64,000 nt of DNA from Plantactinospora soyae (GTDB lineage: Bacteria; Actinomycetota; Actinomycetes; Mycobacteriales; Micromonosporaceae), in assembly GCF_014874095.1 (NCBI RefSeq), contig NZ_JADBEB010000001.1, positions 5,828,001 to 5,892,000 of the forward strand, written 5' to 3'. Position numbers and translations under genes: made by a program. Below the pieces are notes generated by a model. It was not told where the DNA came from. It made no database searches and saw nothing but the letters and a program-made list of their open reading frames with translations. Each line of letters opens with the position of its first letter. The first letter of the stretch is position 1. This document shows, one piece after another, positions 34,815 through 43,178 of the stretch.

Positions 34815-35717
34815 ATGGGACCGTTGCTCGAATCCACGTTGGACGACCACCTGCGGGAAAGACTCCGCCGGGATGGTTACGTGTACCTGCCCGGCCTGCG
34901 TACGGACGAGGAGACGGGTCCGCTCCTGGCCGACCTCCGGCGCGTACTGGCCGACGCCGGTTGGCTGGCCGATCCCGTCGAATGGCGGGTCGCTGCCGAG
35001 GCCGGGCTGACCGCCAACTCGTTCTGGACCGTCTACCCGGCCGTGCAGGCGCTGGAGAGCCTGCACCGGTTCGCCCACGGGACCCGGGTACGGCAGGTGG
35101 CCCGGGCGATTCTGGGCGGTGAGGTGTTCTGCCATCCGGCGAAGGTCGCCCGGCTGACCCCGCCGACCACCGTCGACCGGGCGTACAGTACCGATGCTCA
35201 TCAGGACTTCGTGAAGCTGCATGTCGAGCCGGACGTGCTGACGGTCTGGACGGCCCTGACCCCGTGCTCGCCGGACCGTCAGGGCCTGCGGGTGCTGGCC
35301 GGCTCACACCGGCGCGGCTTCCTCGCGGTGGAACCGGAGCTGGGCCGGTCCCTGCCGGTCTACCTTCCGGTGGCGGCCGACGATCCACGGTGGTTGACCG
35401 CCGACTTCGCGGTCGGTGACGTGGTGGTGTTCCACAGCCTGACCGTCCACGGTGGCGGACCCAACCGGACGAGTGAACTCCGGTTGTCGACCGACGTCCG
35501 TTACCAGCGCCGGGACGCGCCGATGCGCCCCGAGCACGCTCAGCCGCACGGCTGGCCCGAGACACCCGGGTGGGAGAGCCTGACCGCAGGGTGGCGGGAC
35601 CGGTCGTGGGTGACCGCGCCGCCAGACGTCGTACTGCGTCCGATGCCGGTCGGGGTGTCGTACGCGGAGTACCTGGCTGAGCTGTCCGTTCCGCGTTCTC
35701 GATTGCTCGGTCGATGA
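34815..35717 (+). CDS. PhyH-family Fe(II)/2-oxoglutarate dioxygenase
   Basis: This 300-residue protein is set by GGAGGA near 34800-34806 and the ATG at 34815. It has the phytanoyl-CoA dioxygenase pattern: DGYVYLPGL at the N-terminus, HxD at H129/D131 (DAHQDF), distal H212 in TVHGGGPN and an Arg in RLSTDVRYQ for 2-oxoglutarate. It would hydroxylate, desaturate or otherwise oxidise an intermediate. It is the last gene of the rightward operon SARP, GT-aminotransferase, methyltransferase, PhyH. Confidence 0.88.
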   Translation: MGPLLESTLDDHLRERLRRDGYVYLPGLRTDEETGPLLADLRRVLADAGWLADPVEWRVAAEAGLTANSFWTVYPAVQALESLHRFAHGTRVRQVARAILGGEVFCHPAKVARLTPPTTVDRAYSTDAHQDFVKLHVEPDVLTVWTALTPCSPDRQGLRVLAGSHRRGFLAVEPELGRSLPVYLPVAADDPRWLTADFAVGDVVVFHSLTVHGGGPNRTSELRLSTDVRYQRRDAPMRPEHAQPHGWPETPGWESLTAGWRDRSWVTAPPDVVLRPMPVGVSYAEYLAELSVPRSRLLGR

Positions 35718-35731
35718 CCGACAGCCGCGGG

Positions 35732-36697
35732 CTACCGCCAGCCCGTCCGGTGCCGGATCCAGTCGCGGCAGGTACGCGCCTGCGCCCGCTGCCAGGGCCG
35801 GGGGTCCCACAGGCCCGGTGGCGGTGGCAGATGTTCCTGTTCGGTGTAGAAGCCAGCGGCCGCGACCGCCGCCGCGGTCACGCCCTCCGAAGGTGCGTCG
35901 CGCATGCTGGGGGAGTGCGCGAGAACCCACTCGGGTTCGGGGCCGCCCATCGTCGTCACGGTCGGGGCGAAGTTGACCACGTCGAGCCAGCCGGGGCCGA
36001 GACTCGCCCACGGCCAGTCCACCAACATGACCTCCGCCCCGGCCAGCACGATGTTGTCAGCGCGGAGGTCGCCGTGCAGCAGGCCGTCCCCGTGGGTGAG
36101 GCTGGGCCAGGTCGCCTCGACCGCGGCCAACCGTTCGAGATTCCGGCGCGACCAGTCGTCGAGATCGGCCGGCGGTGCTTCGGCGAGTCGCTGCCAGGCC
36201 CGCAGCGCCGTCGCGTTGGCCACGGCAGCCTGCTCGAGGCCGTCGACCCGCGCCGGCGTGTTGCGCCGCTGGAATTCGGCCAGCGCGGTCAGCACCCGCA
36301 GTACGTCATCGTTCCGCCACGGCAGGCGCGGGGTCGTACCGCCGACATCGTCGGACATGAGCGCGACCCAGACCCCGTCGTCGTAGCCGCCCCACAGGGT
36401 CGGTACCGCCGGATCCGTGTGCAGACCGGCCGCCACCCGCAGTTCGCGCCGGTGCAGCTCGGCTGAGCGCTCGTTCACCCGTGAGGAGACCGCTTTGACG
36501 AACGCACGGCGACCACCGGACGTGCGAAGCCGGCAGACCGCACCCGGCGAGAAACCACCGGCCGTGGTCACCGCCTCGACGACCGGCCCACCAAGAAGTC
36601 CCTCAGCCCAGTGCCGGACCTCGTCCGGCAGATCCGCCCAGGCCGTCCGATGGCTCCCGTTCGACAGGAGCGAACTCAGGCCGGGCGCTCCGGTCAC
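35732..36697 (-). CDS. APH-family phosphotransferase
   Basis: This 321-residue protein has an N-lobe nucleotide-binding pattern, catalytic loop HGDLRADNI and a metal-binding Asp in VMLVDWPWA: the aminoglycoside phosphotransferase/choline kinase fold. It is adjacent to the MetRS gene on the same strand, so the pair is probably co-transcribed. In antibiotic clusters such kinases often protect the producer by phosphorylating the product, or act in biosynthesis. The histidine phosphatase at 25139 could reverse it. Substrate unknown. Confidence 0.85.
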   Translation of the reverse strand: MTGAPGLSSLLSNGSHRTAWADLPDEVRHWAEGLLGGPVVEAVTTAGGFSPGAVCRLRTSGGRRAFVKAVSSRVNERSAELHRRELRVAAGLHTDPAVPTLWGGYDDGVWVALMSDDVGGTTPRLPWRNDDVLRVLTALAEFQRRNTPARVDGLEQAAVANATALRAWQRLAEAPPADLDDWSRRNLERLAAVEATWPSLTHGDGLLHGDLRADNIVLAGAEVMLVDWPWASLGPGWLDVVNFAPTVTTMGGPEPEWVLAHSPSMRDAPSEGVTAAAVAAAGFYTEQEHLPPPPGLWDPRPWQRAQARTCRDWIRHRTGWR

Positions 36698-36698
36698 C

Positions 36699-38246
36699 TC
36701 ACAGCTCGATCCTCGGGAAGATCGGACCCGCCTTGACCACCTTACGGCCGGCCAGTTCGGTCAGCGAGTCGAGGCTCGCGGCCGGGTCCTCGCCGACCGC
36801 GCCGAGCAGCCGACCGCTGCCGGCCGGAATGAACGGCCGCAGCAGGATCGCGATGCGTCGTACGACGTCGATGCCGCAGTACAGCACGGCGTCCAGCGTA
36901 CGGGCCGCGTCCTCGTCACCGGCGTCGGCCGCCTTGGCCAGGTGCCAGGGTGCCCGCTCGCCGACGTAGGCGTTGCTGCGCCGGACCAACTCGCCGATCC
37001 GGGCCAGCGCCTCCCGATGGTCGAACCGGTCCATCGCGGCCACACTGTCGCGGACGGCGTCGGCTGTCCGGGACTCCAGTTCAACCTCGAGGTCGCCGGC
37101 CTCGCCTCGCGCCGGCACTGTCCCGCCCCGGTACCGTTCCACCATCGAGGTCAGCCGGCTGGCGAGATTGCCGATGCCGTTGGCGAGATCGTTGTTGTAC
37201 CGGGCGACCAGGCGCTCCTCGGCAAAGTCGCCATCACCGAACGGGGAGAGCTCGGCCAGCAGGTAGTACCGGACGGCATCCTGCCCGAAGGCGGCGACCA
37301 GTTCCTCCGGGTCGACCGCGTTACCGAGAGACTTGCTCAGTTTCTGGCCGGCGTTGGTGATGTATCCGTGCACCATGACGTCGGTCGGCAGCGGCAGCTT
37401 GGCCGCGAGCAGCATGGCCGGCCAGTAGACGGCGTGGAATCGCAGCACACCCTTGCCCAGGACATGGATGCGCCGCTCGGCGTCGGCCCAGTAGCGGTGA
37501 TAGCCCGGGTCGTCCTGGATCCAGTCGAACGTGTTGATGTAGTTGGTGAGCGCGTCGATCCAGACGTACATGACCTGGCTCGGATCCCCGGGAACCGGGA
37601 TGCCCCAGCCGCGCGCCCGGGTCGCCGACCGGGAGATGCTGATGTCGGCCAGGCCGCTGCGGATGAAGCTGAGCGTTTCGTTGAGCCGGGTGTGCGGGTG
37701 GACCTGGAGTCGGCCCGACTCGATGGCCTCGGCGAGTTGGTCGCCGTAGCGGGACAGTCGGAAGAAGTAGTTGCGCTCGCTCACCAGCTCCGGCTCGACG
37801 AGGTGCTCCGGGCACTTCCCGTCGACGAGGTCGGACGGCTCGTAGAACTGCTCGCAGCCGACGCAGTACAGGCCAGCGTAATCCTTGGCGTAGATGTCGT
37901 CGTTGGCATCGAGCCGACGCCAGACCTCCGCCGCCCCGGCCAGGTGGTGCGGGTCGATGCTGGTGCGGATGAACGCGGTCGTTACGACGCCGAGCGAGGC
38001 CAACAGCTCCTCGAAGTAGCTCACGTTGCGGTCGACCAGGGCCTGCGTGGTCATGCCGGCCTTCTCGGCGGCCAGCACGTTCTTCAGGCTGTTCTCGTCC
38101 GAGCCGGTGAGGAAGTAGACCTCACGGCCCGTCATGGTCAGATGCCGGGAGATCGAGTCCGCCTGGACGTACTCGAACGCGTGCCCGAGATGCGGACGCG
38201 CGTTCACATAGGGGATCGTGGTGGAAACGTAAGCGGTGGCTGGCAT
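36699..38246 (-). CDS. Methionyl-tRNA synthetase, probably a second copy
   Basis: This 515-residue class I synthetase has an HLGH nucleotide-binding motif (19-22), a CP-domain zinc-type block CVGCEQFYE with a further Cys in GKCPEH, the KLSKS loop (302-306) and a C-terminal helical anticodon domain. It has no C-terminal tRNA-binding appendix. Sequence suggests an active enzyme that charges tRNA-Met. Because it sits between an APH-type kinase and a divergent S66 peptidase in a SARP-controlled locus, it may be a resistant duplicate protecting against a product that hits MetRS, or a supplier of activated Met. Whether another metG exists in the genome cannot be seen here. Confidence 0.9.
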   Translation of the reverse strand: MPATAYVSTTIPYVNARPHLGHAFEYVQADSISRHLTMTGREVYFLTGSDENSLKNVLAAEKAGMTTQALVDRNVSYFEELLASLGVVTTAFIRTSIDPHHLAGAAEVWRRLDANDDIYAKDYAGLYCVGCEQFYEPSDLVDGKCPEHLVEPELVSERNYFFRLSRYGDQLAEAIESGRLQVHPHTRLNETLSFIRSGLADISISRSATRARGWGIPVPGDPSQVMYVWIDALTNYINTFDWIQDDPGYHRYWADAERRIHVLGKGVLRFHAVYWPAMLLAAKLPLPTDVMVHGYITNAGQKLSKSLGNAVDPEELVAAFGQDAVRYYLLAELSPFGDGDFAEERLVARYNNDLANGIGNLASRLTSMVERYRGGTVPARGEAGDLEVELESRTADAVRDSVAAMDRFDHREALARIGELVRRSNAYVGERAPWHLAKAADAGDEDAARTLDAVLYCGIDVVRRIAILLRPFIPAGSGRLLGAVGEDPAASLDSLTELAGRKVVKAGPIFPRIEL

Positions 38247-38395
38247 GACCCCTCTTCGCGGCCGTTATCGGCATCGCACCTCGCGGCTAGCTGGCTGAGG
38301 GCGCGGTGTGCGGACTGCAGTCTACTCAATTCCGGCTCCTCGGTCGGACCCGGATCACACGCCACCATACCGTCACGAATCGTAGTGATCGATCG

Positions 38396-39394
38396 ATGAC
38401 TCGAGCCATGATACTTCCACCCGGACTCCGCCCCGGTGACGCGGTAGGGCTGATCAGCCCGTCCGGCCCGGTCCGTACGCCGGCTCGGCTCGCCCGGGCG
38501 GCCGACGCGCTGGCCGACCTCGGACTACGCCCCGTTATCGGGGAGATCGGCGCGACCGGCCGGACCGGGGCCGGCCCGGCCGAGCGAGCCGGTGAACTCA
38601 ACGCGTTTCTCGGCGACGCCGATATCAGGGCGGTGATCGCCACCATCGGTGGCCACACAAGCAGCGAACTGCTACCCCTGCTCGACTATGACGCGCTGCT
38701 GGCCGATCCGAAGGTCATCATCGGCTACAGCGACATCACCGCCATCCTGCTCGGCGTCTATGCCCGGACCGGTCTGGTGACATTTCACGGCCCGACCGCA
38801 CTGGCCGAGCTGGGCGAGTATCCACGGCCGTTGTCGGGCACCTCGGCGGGACTCGTCGCGGCGGTGCGGTGCGGCGATCCGGTCGGCGAGCTCCGGCCCG
38901 CGCGGGAGTGGACCGAGGAGTTCCTGGCCTGGGACCGCGACGACCACCGACCCCGGGTCACGAGGACATCGGACGGTTGGGCGTACCGGGGGAGCAGGGT
39001 CGTGACAGGTCGCCTGATCGGGGGCAACCTCGACACGATGGCCGCCCTGCTCGGCACGCCGTACTTCCCGGACCTCGCCGGAGCGGTCCTGTTCTGGGAG
39101 ACGCTGACGACCGATCTAGGCGAGATCGACCGGCTCCTGCACCAGTTGGTCCGCAGTGGTGTCCTCGACGACGTGGTCGGCCTGCTCGTCGGTCGTACCT
39201 TCCGTGGCAACCCGGGCCTGGAGGCTGACGTTCGGCGCCTGGTGGCCGAGCGGTTCGCCGACCCGGACATTCCCGTTGTCACCGGCATGGACATCGGACA
39301 CACCGACCCGATGCTCACGCTGCCGATCGGGGTACGGGCCCGGATCGACCCGGGCGCCCAGCAGGTGGAGATCCTCGATGCAGCCATCCGGTGA
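38396..39394 (+). CDS. S66 peptidase, LD-carboxypeptidase/MccF-like
   Basis: This 332-residue protein has the S66 layout: PGDAVGLISPSGP at the N-terminus, nucleophile S112 in IIGYSDITAI, Glu235 in LFWETLTTD and H302 in GHTDPMLTLPIG as the likely Ser-Glu-His triad. The ATG at 38396 or 38408 is the start. The family includes murein LD-carboxypeptidases and MccF, which cleaves aminoacyl-adenylate-type toxins such as processed microcin C and gives immunity. Its location divergent to a MetRS and upstream of a ProRS-like gene makes the MccF-like self-immunity role attractive. A cell-wall role is the alternative. Confidence 0.85.
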   Translation: MTRAMILPPGLRPGDAVGLISPSGPVRTPARLARAADALADLGLRPVIGEIGATGRTGAGPAERAGELNAFLGDADIRAVIATIGGHTSSELLPLLDYDALLADPKVIIGYSDITAILLGVYARTGLVTFHGPTALAELGEYPRPLSGTSAGLVAAVRCGDPVGELRPAREWTEEFLAWDRDDHRPRVTRTSDGWAYRGSRVVTGRLIGGNLDTMAALLGTPYFPDLAGAVLFWETLTTDLGEIDRLLHQLVRSGVLDDVVGLLVGRTFRGNPGLEADVRRLVAERFADPDIPVVTGMDIGHTDPMLTLPIGVRARIDPGAQQVEILDAAIR

Positions 39395-39815
39395 CCTGCA
39401 GTCCGTGCTGTGTAGACACGGATTCGAGGAGATCCTGGCCGTGCCGGCCGTACCGGACGTACCCGGATCACCGGTCCGCTACGACCGGGCAGTCACGGTC
39501 GAGCCCGGCGGCCAGACCTGGTACGTCCGTGCCTTCGGCACCGGGTTCAGCATTCTGCCGCCGCAGTGGCTCCGCGGCGGATTGACCCGGGTCTACTCAC
39601 TCGACGGCCCGCTGCTGCTCGCCCAGGCGGTCCTCGACACCGAGGCCGAGGCAGCGGGGCTCGGTCGGGCGATCGTCGCGGACCTGGCATCGATCGCGCC
39701 GCGGCTGGCTCACGAGGTGCGGCCCGATCGGCGGCGCTGGAGCCTCGTCGTCGCGGCCGAACTGGCCGTCGGGCCGGCCGTGGTCACCGGGTCGACGGGG
39801 ACGGTGCCGGGGTGA
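39378..39815 (+). CDS. Unrecognised 145-residue protein
   Basis: The ATG at 39378 overlaps the end of the S66 peptidase gene and the stop overlaps the GTG of the ProRS-like gene, so translation is coupled on both sides. The protein is Arg/Val/Ala-rich, with possible mixed alpha-beta character (ILAVPAVPDVPGSP, then TWYVRAFGTGFSILPPQWL), and has no signal or membrane segment. I do not recognise a family. The tight coupling suggests that it works with one or both neighbours, perhaps as a partner of the synthetase-like protein. Confidence 0.7.
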   Translation: MQPSGDLQSVLCRHGFEEILAVPAVPDVPGSPVRYDRAVTVEPGGQTWYVRAFGTGFSILPPQWLRGGLTRVYSLDGPLLLAQAVLDTEAEAAGLGRAIVADLASIAPRLAHEVRPDRRRWSLVVAAELAVGPAVVTGSTGTVPG

Positions 39816-41038
39816 GCGCGCCGTACCACAGGGCCCTCGTCGAGGCCGAACTGATCGCGGCCACCGCCTACCCGGGTGGCATCACGGTGTGGCGCTCACG
39901 TGGGCTCCGGCTGGTAGCGGCCCTGGTCGAACAGTTCCGGGCCGAGGTCGCCAGCGTCACCCCGGCGGTTCCGGTCCACCACGGGTTCCTGCAGAGCCTG
40001 GCCGACTACCGGCGGGTGTTCCCCACCTACACCAACGTGTTCACCGCCGGCGAGCACGTCCTGCGGGCGGACAACATGCACACCAACGTGGCGCACATCC
40101 GGGCGTCCGGCCAGGGACCGGTCGTCTCGGCGAACGGATTGATCCGTAGCCTGCGTGGCGGCCCGGCGCCGCTGTTCCGTGAACGGCACATCTGGCCGGC
40201 GATCCAGCTCAACGATGTCGTGCCCCGCTCGGTCGCGGTGAGCCGGCTCGCGCACTACGCGGGCGCGCTGGAACGGACCCTCGCCCGTGCCGGCCTGCCG
40301 GCGATCACCATCGAGACCGGGCCGATCGGCGGCTACGGACGGCTGACGTACCTGACGGTCGCCTCGTTGCCGGACGGCCGCCCCACCATCGTCGCGACCG
40401 CCTACGTCATGGCTGACCGGTACCGCGAGGCGCTCGCCGTACCGGGCGACGTCATCGATGTCGGCTTCACCGGCAAGGTCATCGCGCTCCTCGCCATGCA
40501 CCATCGGGATCGGATCGGCCTGCAACTGCCGTCACGGTTGGCCCCGGTGCAGGTCGGGGTGGTGAGCAGTGGTCCGCTGGCGGCGCGATGGCTGGACTCG
40601 CTGGGTCGGGCCGGACTACGGGTCGAGGTCGTCAGCCTGCCCGTCGCCTCCGACACGGCGGGACGGCGGGCGCGTGCCGAGCGACGTCTGCTCCGGCTGG
40701 GCGTCCCGGTCGTGGTCGGTCTGCGAGAGAACCGGCCCGACGTACGGGTGACGACGCGACGCCCCTTGACCAGGGAGTGCGTGGATGACCTCCCCACCGC
40801 CGAGCGGCTCGCGCAGTTGCTGGAGGCGCACGATCGACGTCAGGCGGAACTGGCCGGGGAACGGTTCCGCCGGGGTCTGCGGGCGACCGGGCTGATCCGG
40901 GGAATCTGTCCGGCCTGCGCCGGCGAGCAGGGCGCCCGGGTGTACGGCTGGATCCGGCCCAGCCGACCGGTGGCCTGCACGACCTGCCAACGACCGGGCA
41001 CGGAGGCGCTGGTCACTGACTCGGGCCGCTTCTACTGA
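39812..41038 (+). CDS. ProRS-like class II synthetase paralogue with altered motif 3
   Basis: This 408-residue protein starts at a GTG that overlaps the preceding stop. It is recognisable by a motif-2-like LFRERHIWPAIQL and the prolyl-synthetase block GLQLPSRLAPVQV that joins the catalytic core to an anticodon-type domain. A C-terminal Cys-rich end (CPAC and CTTC) recalls the zinc region of archaeal-type ProRS. The motif 3 Arg expected before this block is Lys (GFTGKVIALLAMHH), and much of the core is divergent. Canonical Pro-tRNA charging is therefore unlikely; roles such as aminoacyl-adenylate ligase, editing or regulatory subunit are possible. Family assignment is by pattern only. Confidence 0.65.
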   Translation: MSAPYHRALVEAELIAATAYPGGITVWRSRGLRLVAALVEQFRAEVASVTPAVPVHHGFLQSLADYRRVFPTYTNVFTAGEHVLRADNMHTNVAHIRASGQGPVVSANGLIRSLRGGPAPLFRERHIWPAIQLNDVVPRSVAVSRLAHYAGALERTLARAGLPAITIETGPIGGYGRLTYLTVASLPDGRPTIVATAYVMADRYREALAVPGDVIDVGFTGKVIALLAMHHRDRIGLQLPSRLAPVQVGVVSSGPLAARWLDSLGRAGLRVEVVSLPVASDTAGRRARAERRLLRLGVPVVVGLRENRPDVRVTTRRPLTRECVDDLPTAERLAQLLEAHDRRQAELAGERFRRGLRATGLIRGICPACAGEQGARVYGWIRPSRPVACTTCQRPGTEALVTDSGRFY

Positions 41039-41058
41039 TTTGGAAAGGTGGATGCCCT

Positions 41059-41820
41059 GTGTCGATCCAACTCATCGTGCAGGCCGACGACTACGGCATG
41101 TGCGCATCGGTCACCGACGGCATCCTGGCCGCCCACCTGTCGGGGAGTGTGACCCAGGCTTCGATCATGGTGCCGGCCCCGGACGCCCGCCGGGCGATGT
41201 GGTTGGCCGGCCGGCAGGGCCTGCCGCTCGGCGTCCACCTCGTACTGGCCTGCGAGTGGGAGTACTGGCGCTACTACCCGTTGACGGCGGCGAGCAGCCT
41301 GCGGGTGGACGATGGCGCGTTTCCGCCCGGGATCGCGGAGCTGCGGCAGCAGGCCGACCCGGCGGAGGTCGTGGCCGAGTTGGAGGCACAGGTCGCCGCG
41401 GTCCGGCTCGCCGGAATCGAACCGACGCATGTCGAGTCCCATGTGCGCGTCTACGACCCGACGGTGCTGGCCCGGCTGGCCGCGCGGTGGGGCGTGTGGT
41501 GCCGTGACGAGCTGTCCCCACCGGTCGATCCGCCGCTGACCACCCTCTGGCACCTGTCCACCCGTCCGCCGTCGTCCAAGCTGGCCGACCTGCTGGCCCA
41601 TGTCCGGTCCCTGCCGGACGGGCTGCACATGATCGTGGCGCATCCGGCGGTGGACGGTCCCGAGCTGCAGACCTTGTGCCGGCCGGATTCACGCCGATGG
41701 CGCTGGGCCCGCGAGGTCCGGGTGACCGATCTGATGGCTCTGACCGATCGGGCTTTCGCGACCACCTGCGCCGAGCAGGGCGTCGAGCTGGTCAGCCTGG
41801 CCACGCTGCGGGTTCCGTAA
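41059..41820 (+). CDS. ChbG/YdjC-like carbohydrate deacetylase
   Basis: This 253-residue protein, from a GTG start 20 bases after the ProRS-like stop, has a GGAAAGG ribosome binding site at 41042-41048. The metal-site pattern VQADDYGMC, GVHLVLACEW and the distal His in THVESHVRVY match the YdjC/ChbG family, which removes acetyl groups from N-acetylated sugars. It would deacetylate an N-acetylhexosamine unit of the product or its precursor, fitting the glycosyltransferases in the locus. It closes the S66, unknown, ProRS-like, deacetylase operon. Confidence 0.85.
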   Translation: MSIQLIVQADDYGMCASVTDGILAAHLSGSVTQASIMVPAPDARRAMWLAGRQGLPLGVHLVLACEWEYWRYYPLTAASSLRVDDGAFPPGIAELRQQADPAEVVAELEAQVAAVRLAGIEPTHVESHVRVYDPTVLARLAARWGVWCRDELSPPVDPPLTTLWHLSTRPPSSKLADLLAHVRSLPDGLHMIVAHPAVDGPELQTLCRPDSRRWRWAREVRVTDLMALTDRAFATTCAEQGVELVSLATLRVP

Positions 41821-41849
41821 CGCTCGGCCCGCCGCACCCGCTGGTGGAT

Positions 41850-41884
41850 TTGACAGCGCTATAGCTACCGGTTATCTAATAGCG
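41850..41884 (+). promoter_or_regulatory. Promoter and overlapping palindrome before second padR
   Basis: TTGACA (41850-41855), a 17-base spacer and TATCTA (41873-41878) form a near-consensus promoter. Inverted arms CGCTAT (41857-41862) and ATAGCG (41879-41884) sit in and next to it, so a bound PadR dimer would occlude the polymerase. The GTG start at 41913 follows. Confidence 0.65.
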
Positions 41885-41912
41885 GTCTGTCGGTCCGAAG
41901 GGGTGTGCCCGG

Positions 41913-42452
41913 GTGCAGGATGTGGTGCTGGCCATGCTGGCGAAGGAGCCGGCGTACGGGTACGAGCTGCGCAGCCGGATGCGGGACGCCCTCGGTCCGG
42001 TCGGTGATGCGATGAACGCCGGGCAGATCTACGTGGTGCTGGCCCGGCTGGCGAAGGCCGGGCTGGTGACCTCGGAGCGGGTCGAGGGCCTGCCGGATCG
42101 GCCTGATCGGCGGGTCCACGCGCTGACGCCGGCCGGACAGCAGCGGGTCGCCGGCTGGCTGACCGAGGTGAGCTGGCCGAAGCCGGACCTCACGGAGTTC
42201 CACCTGAAGCTCGTGGCCGCCGCGGCCGGCCGGCTCGCCGATCCCGTGGCGCTGGTCGACGCGCAGCGGCGCGAGGTGCTGCGCCGGTTGCGCGACACCC
42301 AGCGCGCGGCGCTGGACCGGTCGGTGGATCCGGTGGCCGGGGTGCTGCTGGAGGGCGTGGTGCTGCGGCTGCGGGCCGACCTGGAGTGGCTGGAGGTGTG
42401 CGAGCGCATGTGGACCGAGCGTGATCGGACTGAACGGAAGGCGGAGGCGTGA
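41913..42452 (+). CDS. PadR-family transcriptional regulator
   Basis: This 179-residue protein, from a GTG start, has the winged helix VQDVVLAMLAKEPAYGYEL, then AGQIYVVLARLAKAGLVTSERV, and a helical C-terminal domain. It overlaps the ABC ATPase start (GTGA). It probably represses its own operon through the palindrome at 41850-41884. The arrangement repeats the PadR-ABC-FtsX set inside the transposable unit, but the protein sequences differ clearly. Confidence 0.9.
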   Translation: MQDVVLAMLAKEPAYGYELRSRMRDALGPVGDAMNAGQIYVVLARLAKAGLVTSERVEGLPDRPDRRVHALTPAGQQRVAGWLTEVSWPKPDLTEFHLKLVAAAAGRLADPVALVDAQRREVLRRLRDTQRAALDRSVDPVAGVLLEGVVLRLRADLEWLEVCERMWTERDRTERKAEA

Positions 42453-43177
42453 CCGGCTCGATGGCGTTGCAGGCGCGTGGGCTGACCAAGCGGTACGGCT
42501 GGAGCAACGCGCTGGTGCGCGCGGTCGACGAGGTCGATCTGGACGTGCCCGACGGGCAGGCGTTGGCGATCATGGGGCCCAGCGGCTGCGGCAAGTCCAC
42601 CCTGCTGCAGCTGCTCGGCGGGCTGCAACGCCCCACCGACGGGGAGGTGTGGCTGGCCGGGCGCCGGATCGACGCGATGAGCGAACGGGCCCTGGCCCGG
42701 CTGCGGCGCGACAGCGTCGGGTTCGTCTTCCAGTCGTTCCACCTGATGGAGGAGCTCACCGCGGTGGAGAACGTCGAACTGGCCGCGCTGCTGGCCGGGC
42801 AGCCTCCCCGCAGGGCCCGCAGGCGGGCCCTGCACCTGCTCGACCGGATCGGGCTCGCCGACCGCGCCGCGCACCTACCGTCGGCGTTGTCCGGCGGCCA
42901 GCGTCAACGGGTCGCCATCGCCCGCGCGCTGAGCAACGAGCCGCTGGTCGTGCTGGCCGACGAACCCACCGGCAACCTGGACAGCGCCGCCACCCTGGAC
43001 GTGCTGCGGCTGTTCGAAGAGCTGCGCACCACGGGACAGACGCTGGTGGTGGTCACCCACGACGCCCGCATCGCGGCGGTCGCCGACCGGGTGATCGCCA
43101 TGCGCGACGGGGCCTTCGCCGACGACAGCATGCTCGCCGGCGCCGCCAGCGGTACCGTCTACGACGGGCGGCGCTGA
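42449..43177 (+). CDS. ABC transporter ATPase, MacB/LolD type
   Basis: This 242-residue protein has Walker A GPSGCGKST, Q-loop VFQSFHLM, signature LSGGQRQRVAIARA, Walker B VLADEPTGNLD and H-loop VTHD. Translation is coupled to padR by a GTGA overlap, and the permease starts one base after its stop. Partner of the FtsX-like permease. Confidence 0.93.
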   Translation: MTGSMALQARGLTKRYGWSNALVRAVDEVDLDVPDGQALAIMGPSGCGKSTLLQLLGGLQRPTDGEVWLAGRRIDAMSERALARLRRDSVGFVFQSFHLMEELTAVENVELAALLAGQPPRRARRRALHLLDRIGLADRAAHLPSALSGGQRQRVAIARALSNEPLVVLADEPTGNLDSAATLDVLRLFEELRTTGQTLVVVTHDARIAAVADRVIAMRDGAFADDSMLAGAASGTVYDGRR

Positions 43178-43178
43178 C

